Origin: Triticum aestivum
Lineage: Eukaryota; Streptophyta; Magnoliopsida; Poales; Poaceae
Reading direction: 5' to 3'
Assembly (NCBI RefSeq): GCF_018294505.1
Contig: NC_057797.1
Coordinates: forward strand, 127,725,116 to 127,789,115
DNA length: 64,000 bases
In this document: one piece after another, positions 58,813 through 64,000 of the stretch
How the letters are laid out: each line of letters begins with the position of its first letter
How positions within the stretch are numbered: position 1 is the stretch's first letter
Made by a program: the position numbers and the translations under genes
The notes under the pieces: model-generated
Database searches by the model: none
What the model was told of the DNA's origin: nothing
The model's input: the letters and a program-made list of their open reading frames with translations, nothing else

Positions 58813-59063
58813 GTCTATGAAAAAAGTCAACATACCAAGTACCCATCACAATCCCTATCTCTCGCATTACATTAGTTACCATTTGCCTCTTGTTTTCCTC
58901 TCCCCCCAATTCACCCTTGCCATTTTATTCGCCCTCTCTTTCCCAATCTCCTTCTCCTCCTCCCTCTCTTTCTCTATTTGCCTCTTCTGGCCTGTTTGCT
59001 TTTTGTTTGCTCGTATGGTTGGAATAGTCATTTATTTATTACTAAACAGAGAACCTAAGATTT

Positions 59064-59896
59064 ATGGATCCTCATCTGCTTGCTAATCTTTTAAAGAGAT
59101 CCAGTTATGTTGAACCAATTGCTAGTGAGTTTTGTGCACTAGATTATCTTTATGAAGTTTTGCTTGAAATTCGTGAATCTGAAAATTGCGATGAAGTATG
59201 TTATGAAGTGATTCACGATAGATCTTTGAATAAAAAGCATGATTGCAATGATGTTATTATAAATTCTATTAATGAAATTGTGCTAATAATATGCAAAACC
59301 CTAAGCTTGGGGATGCTAGTTTTGTTATGTCCTCTACTTGTTGCAATGATCATGATTGGGGTGATTCTTCTTTTGATCTTGAAAATTTATTTAAACCCCA
59401 TGATGAATATGAGATTGATTGTAATGTTTGAAATAATATTGAAAGTGGGTTTGGAAGAATGTCAACTTTAGATCCCACATATTTAGAGAATGTTCAATCT
59501 TATGAAGTTTTTGATAAGATTGCGTTTGGGAAGGTCATGACTTTAGTTAATGTTAATCCCACTATTTCGGAAAAGTGCCAACTTTGCATGCATGTTGATC
59601 ATGTTGAGAATATTTTATGTGATAGCTATATTGTTGAATTTGCTTATGATCCTACATGTAATTACTATGAGAGAGGAAAATATGGTTGTAGAAATTTTCA
59701 TGTTACTAAATTACCTCTCTTTATGTTGAGATTGCTATTGTTTCTTTCCTCTTCCTTGCATATGCTAGTTTTTGCTATCCTTGATAATTTGTTTGCCTAT
59801 AAGATTCCTATGCATAGGAAGTATGTTAGACTTAGATGTGTTTGTCACATGCTTTATGATGCTCCTTTTGTGCTTCAATTCTTGTCTTTCATGTGA
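59064..59896 (+). pseudogene. Orphan ORF of the Sabrina/WHAM-type element, one frameshift and one stop
   Basis: The first frame starts at 59,064 (MDPHLLANLL). Near 59,285-59,292 the coding-like sequence moves to the frame containing MQNPKLGDASFV; a TGA at about 59,428-59,430 interrupts it, and it then continues (MSTLDPTYLENVQSYEVFDK, 59,459) to a stop at 59,894-59,896. The upstream part is acidic and Cys-containing. The end has a hydrophobic stretch (LPLFMLRLLLFLSSSLHMLVF) suggesting a membrane segment, then a basic HRKYVRL motif. No gag, protease or pol motif. I believe related ORFs occur in other copies of this element group, but the function is unknown to me. Confidence 0.6.
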
Positions 59897-62667
59897 GGAT
59901 CATTAAAATTATCAATGCCTAGCTATAAGGCTTTAAAGAAAAGCGCTTGTTGGGAGACAACCTAATATTTTTCCTTGCTGTTATTTAATAAATAAATTAT
60001 TTAGCCTATGTTTTGGTTGTGTTTTTTGTGTTTAATTAGTGTTTGTGCCAAGTAGAACCGTTGGGAAGACTTGGGGAAAGTCTTGTTGAACTTGCTGTAA
60101 AAAACAGAAACTTTAGCGCTCACGAGAACTGCTGTCATTTTTATTTGAAGAGTGCTATTTAGTTAATTATTTTTGAAGATGATTAATAGATAAATTCCTC
60201 ACGTCCAGCAATTAATTTTAGAATTTTTGGAGTTCCAGATCTTGCGCTATCTACAGATTACTACAGACTGTTCTGTTTTTGACAGATTCTGTTTTTCGTG
60301 TGTTGTTTGCTTATTTTGATGAATCTATGGTTAGTAAAATAGTTTATAATCCATAGAGAAGTTGAAATACAGTAGGTTTAACACCAATATAAATAAATAA
60401 TGAGTTCATTACAGTACCTTGAAGTGGTCTTTTGTTTTCTTTCGCTAACGGAGCTCACGAGTTTTCTACTTTAAGTTTTGTGTTGTGAAGTTTTCAAGTT
60501 TTGGGTGAATTCTTGTGATGGATTATGGAACAAGGAGTGGCAAGAGCCTAAGCTTGGGTATTCCCATGGAACCCCCAAGATAATCCAAGGACACCAAAAA
60601 GTCAAAGCTTGGGGATGCCCCGGAAGGCATCCCCTCTTTCGTCCACTTCCATCGGTAATTTACTTGGAGCTATATTTTTATTCACCAACATGATATGTGT
60701 TTTGCTTGGAGCGTCTTGTATTATTTTTGTCTTTGTATTTTAGTATGCCACAATAATCCTTGCTGTACACACCTTTTGAGAGAGCCATACATGAATTAAA
60801 ATTTGATAGAATACTCTATGTGCTTCACTTATATCTTTTGAGCTATGTAGTTTTGCTCTATGTGCTTCACTTATATCTTTTGAGCGTTATAATTTTGCTC
60901 TATGTGCTTCACTTAGATCTTTTAGAGCACGGTGGTGGATTTGTTTTAAAGAAACTATTGATCTCTCATGCTTCACTTAAATTATTTTGAGAGTCTCTTA
61001 ATAGCATGGTAATTTTCTTAACAATAATATGCTTGGTATTCAAGATTTGTGAAACTTTCTTTTGAGTGTGTTGAATACTAAGAAAAGATGAAGCATGATA
61101 ATTGTTTTGAGACATGGAGGTGATAATAGTAAAGTCATGCTAGTTGAGTAGTTGTGAATTTAAAGAATACTTGTGTTAAAGTTTGTGATTCCCGTAGCAA
61201 GCACGTATGGTGAACCATTATGTGATGAAGTCGGAGCATGATTTATTTATTGATTGTCTTCCTTATGAGTGGCGGTCGGGGACGAGCGATGGTCTTTTCC
61301 TACCAATCTATCCCCCTAGGAGCATGCGCGTAATACTTTGCTTTGATAACTTTTAGATTTTTGCAATAAGTATATGAGTTCTTTATGACTAATGTTGAGT
61401 CCATGGATTATACACACTCTCACCCTTCCACCTTTGCTAGCCTCTTTAATACTGCGCACCTTTCGCTGGTATCATACACCCACCATATACCTTCCTCAAA
61501 ATAGCCACCATACCTACCTATCATGGCATTTCCATAGCCATTCCGAAATATATTGCCATGCAACTTTCCACCGTTCCGTTTATCATGACACATTCATCAT
61601 TGTCATATTGCATATCTCGGTACACCGCCGGAGGCATTCATATAGAGTCATATTTTGTTCTAAGTATCGAGTTGTAATTGTTGAGTTGTAAGAAAAATAA
61701 AAGTGTGATGATCATCATTTTTAGAGCACTGTCCCAAGTGAGGAAAGAATGATGGAGACTATGATTCCCCCACAAGTCGGGATGAGACTCTGGACGAAAA
61801 AAAGAGAGGCCAAAGAAGCCCAAATAAAAAGAGGCCATACAAAAAGAGAAAAAGCCCAAATAAAAAAATGAGAGAAAAAGAGAGAAGGGACAATGTTACT
61901 ATCCTTTTACCACACTTGTGCTTCAAAGTAGCACCATGATCTTCATAGTAGAGAGTCTCTCATGTTATCACTTTCATATACTAGTGGGAATTTTACATTA
62001 TAGAACTTGGCTTGTATATTCCAATGATGGGCTTACTCAAATTGCCCTAGGTCTTCATGAGCAAGCAAGTTGGACGCACACCCACTTAGTTTCTTTTTGA
62101 GCTTTCATATACTTATAGCTCTAGTGCATCCGTTGCATGGCAATCCCTACTCACTCACATTGATATCTATTGATGGGCATCTCCATAGCCCGTTAATACG
62201 CCTAGTTGATGTGAGACTATCTTCTCCTTTTTGTCTTCTCCACAACCACCAATCTATTCCACCTATAGTGCTATATCCATGGCTCACGCTCATGTATTGC
62301 GTGAAGATTGAAAAAGTTTTGAAAAAGTTAGAGTATGAAACAATTGCTTGGCTTGTCATCGGGGTTGTGCATGATTTAAATACTTTGTGTGGTGAAGATA
62401 GAGCATAGCCAGACTATATGATTTTGTAGGGATAACTTTCTTTGGCCATGTTATTTTGAGAAGCCATAATTGCTTTGTTAGTATGCTTGAAGTATTATTA
62501 TTTTTATGTCAATATAAACTTTTGTCTTGAATCTTTCGAATCTGAATATTCATATCACAATTAAGAATATTTACATTGAAATTATGCCAAGTAGCACTCC
62601 GCATCAAAAATTCTCTTTTTATCATTTACCTACTCGAGGACGAGTAGGAATTAAGCTTGGGGATGCC
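59897..62667 (+). other. Non-coding internal region of the Sabrina/WHAM-type element
   Basis: No protein motif is recognised in any frame. It holds a 42-bp tandem repeat (60,814-60,935), a G/C-rich block around 61,260-61,330 and, at the end, the polypurine tract. ORFs such as 61,392-61,691 and 62,070-62,408 have no visible domain. Confidence 0.6.
60814..60935. repeat. 42-bp tandem repeat, about three copies
   Basis: Units start ctctatgtgcttcactta at 60,814, 60,856 and 60,898. The period is 42, so the plus-strand frame stays open and gives a repetitive Leu/Tyr-rich peptide, probably without meaning. Confidence 0.85.
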
Positions 62668-64000
62668 TGATACGTCTCCAACGTATCTATAATTTTTGAT
62701 TGCTCCATGCTATATTATCTACTGATTTAGACTATATTGGGCTTTATTTTCCACTTTTATATTATTTTTGGGACTAACCTATTAACCGGAGGCCCAGCCC
62801 AGAATTTCTGTTTTTTTGCCTATTTCAGTGTTTCGAAGAAACGGAAAATCAAACGGAGTCCAAACAGAATGAAACCTTTGGGAACGTGATTTTCTCACCG
62901 AACGTGATCCAGGAGACTTGGACCCTACGCCAAGGCACCAGAGAGGTGGTCACGAGGGTGGGGGGCGCCCCCCTAGGGCGCGCCCCCTGCCTCGTGGGCC
63001 CCTCGGTGCTCCACCGATGTACTCCTTCCTCCTATATATACCTACGTACCCCCAAACGATCAGAACAGGAGCCAAAAAACCTAATTCCTCCGCCGCAACT
63101 TTCTGTATCCATGAGATCCCATCTTGGGGCCTGTTTCGGAGCTCCGCCGGAGAAGGCCGTCATCACGGAGGGCTTCTACATCATCATAGCCTCTCCGATG
63201 AAGTGTGAGTAGTTTACCTCAGACCTTCGAGTCCATAGTTAGTAGCTAGATGGCTTCTTCTCTCTTTTTGGATCTCAATACAAAGTTCTCCCCCTCTCTT
63301 GTGGAGATCTATTCGATGTAATCTTCTTTTTGCGGTGTGTTTGTTGAGACCGATGAATTGTGGGTTTATGATCAAGTCTATCTATGAATAATATTTGAAT
63401 CTTCTCTGTATTCTTTTATGTATGATTGGTTATCTTTGCAAGTCTCTTCGAATTATCCGTTTGGTTTGGCCAACTAGATTGGTAGTTCTTGCCATGGGAG
63501 AAGTGCTTAGCTTTGGGTTCGATCTTGCGGTGTCCTTTCCCAGTGATAGAAGGGGCAGCAAGGCACATATTGTATCGTTGTCATCGAGGATAACAAGATG
63601 GGGTTTATTTCATATTGCATGAATTTATCTCTCTACATCATGTCATCTTGCTTAAGGTGTTACTCTGTTTTTAACTTAATACTCTAGATGCATGCTGGAT
63701 AACGGTCGATGAGTGGAGTAATAGTAGTAGATGCAGAATCGTTTCGGTCTACTTGTCACAGACGTGATGCCTATATACATGATCATGCCTAGATATTCTC
63801 ATAACTATGCTCAATTCTGTCAATTGCTCAACAGTAATTTGTTCACCCACCGTAGAATACTTATGCTCTCGAGAGAAGCCACTAGTGAAACCTATGGCCC
63901 CCGGGTCTATTCTCATCATATCAATCTCCATCACTTTAATCTTACTTTGCTTTTTTACTTTGCCTTTACTTTTTTACTTTGCATCTCTATACCAAAAATA
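62668..64000 (+). repeat. 3' LTR (partial) of the Sabrina/WHAM-type element
   Basis: Starts TGATACGTCTCCAACG directly after the purine-rich tract and is collinear with 57,217-58,550 to the window end, with few substitutions by eye, which suggests a recent insertion. Confidence 0.9.

Larger units (their letters stand above)
57217..64000 (+). mobile_element. Non-autonomous Sabrina/WHAM-type LTR retrotransposon (3' end outside the window)
   Basis: 5' LTR from 57,217; internal region to 62,667; 3' LTR from 62,668, cut by the window end. Directly after the 5' LTR is TGGCGCCGTTGCCGGGGA (58,795-58,812), a primer-binding site of the Asp-tRNA type used by many plant gypsy elements. A purine-rich AAGCTTGGGGATGCC (62,653-62,667) precedes the 3' LTR. 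The 3.9-kb internal region contains no gag-pol motif, only one broken ORF of unknown function. ggatg (57,212-57,216) would be the left TSD. Confidence 0.88.

Noticed and set aside
1..64000. tRNA, rRNA or known small-RNA genes
   Set aside because: None was recognised by eye; the tRNA-like matches are retrotransposon primer-binding sites of 13-18 bases. A tRNAscan or Rfam run was not possible here.

Overview
The window is plant nuclear DNA. The LTR-retrotransposon families (Angela/WIS/BARE-type Copia, Sabrina/WHAM-type and LARD-type long-LTR elements), the Tourist and Stowaway MITEs and the intron-rich genes point to a grass of the Triticeae (wheat, Aegilops, barley or a relative). The species cannot be fixed from the sequence. 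Family names come from recognition by eye, with no database search; target-site duplications (TSDs) and LTR pairs were read directly.

Layout. 1-2,826: 3' end of a WIS/BARE-type Copia element (reverse transcriptase/RNase H, then LTR), inserted into a long-LTR element whose 5' LTR on the minus strand is 3,562-7,789; that element sits inside a minus-strand WHAM/Sabrina-type LTR fragment (7,790-8,412). 8,433-9,109: a broken 3'-5' exonuclease-like gene. 9,110-13,004: intergenic DNA with a 30-bp tandem repeat, a G23 run and a Tourist MITE. 13,005-19,705: the only clearly intact host gene, an Argonaute of the AGO1/5/10 group, most like the AGO5/MEL1 branch. All 22 coding exons could be placed with GT-AG introns and a continuous frame (1,037 codons plus stop), and the slicer residues are present.

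20,115-48,511 is one nest. An old minus-strand Copia element (LTRs of about 0.19 kb, TSD gagat) landed about 0.4 kb downstream of the Argonaute stop codon. It was later split by (i) a 4.0-kb solo LTR (21,502-34,096, TSD gtaat), itself split by a complete but coding-dead Angela element (23,055-31,614, TSD ggttg), and (ii) a 9.6-kb minus-strand element with long LTRs (36,927-46,503, TSD gccat). Element (ii) has no gag-pol. Its internal region carries two related ORFs in tandem, each with its own TATA box, and on the opposite strand a small predicted membrane protein, also with a TATA box.

48,512-64,000: flanking DNA with an inverted-repeat element full of a gttgccatg motif, a Stowaway MITE and a 440-bp palindrome. 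Then come a truncated Angela element (LTR plus frameshifted gag), about 2 kb of unassigned DNA, and a Sabrina/WHAM-type element without gag-pol that runs off the window.

The genes do not form a pathway. The relevant relations are between TE and host gene (the Copia LTR promoter points antisense into the Argonaute gene) and between autonomous and non-autonomous elements. The best candidate for something undescribed is the internal region of the 36,927-46,503 element.
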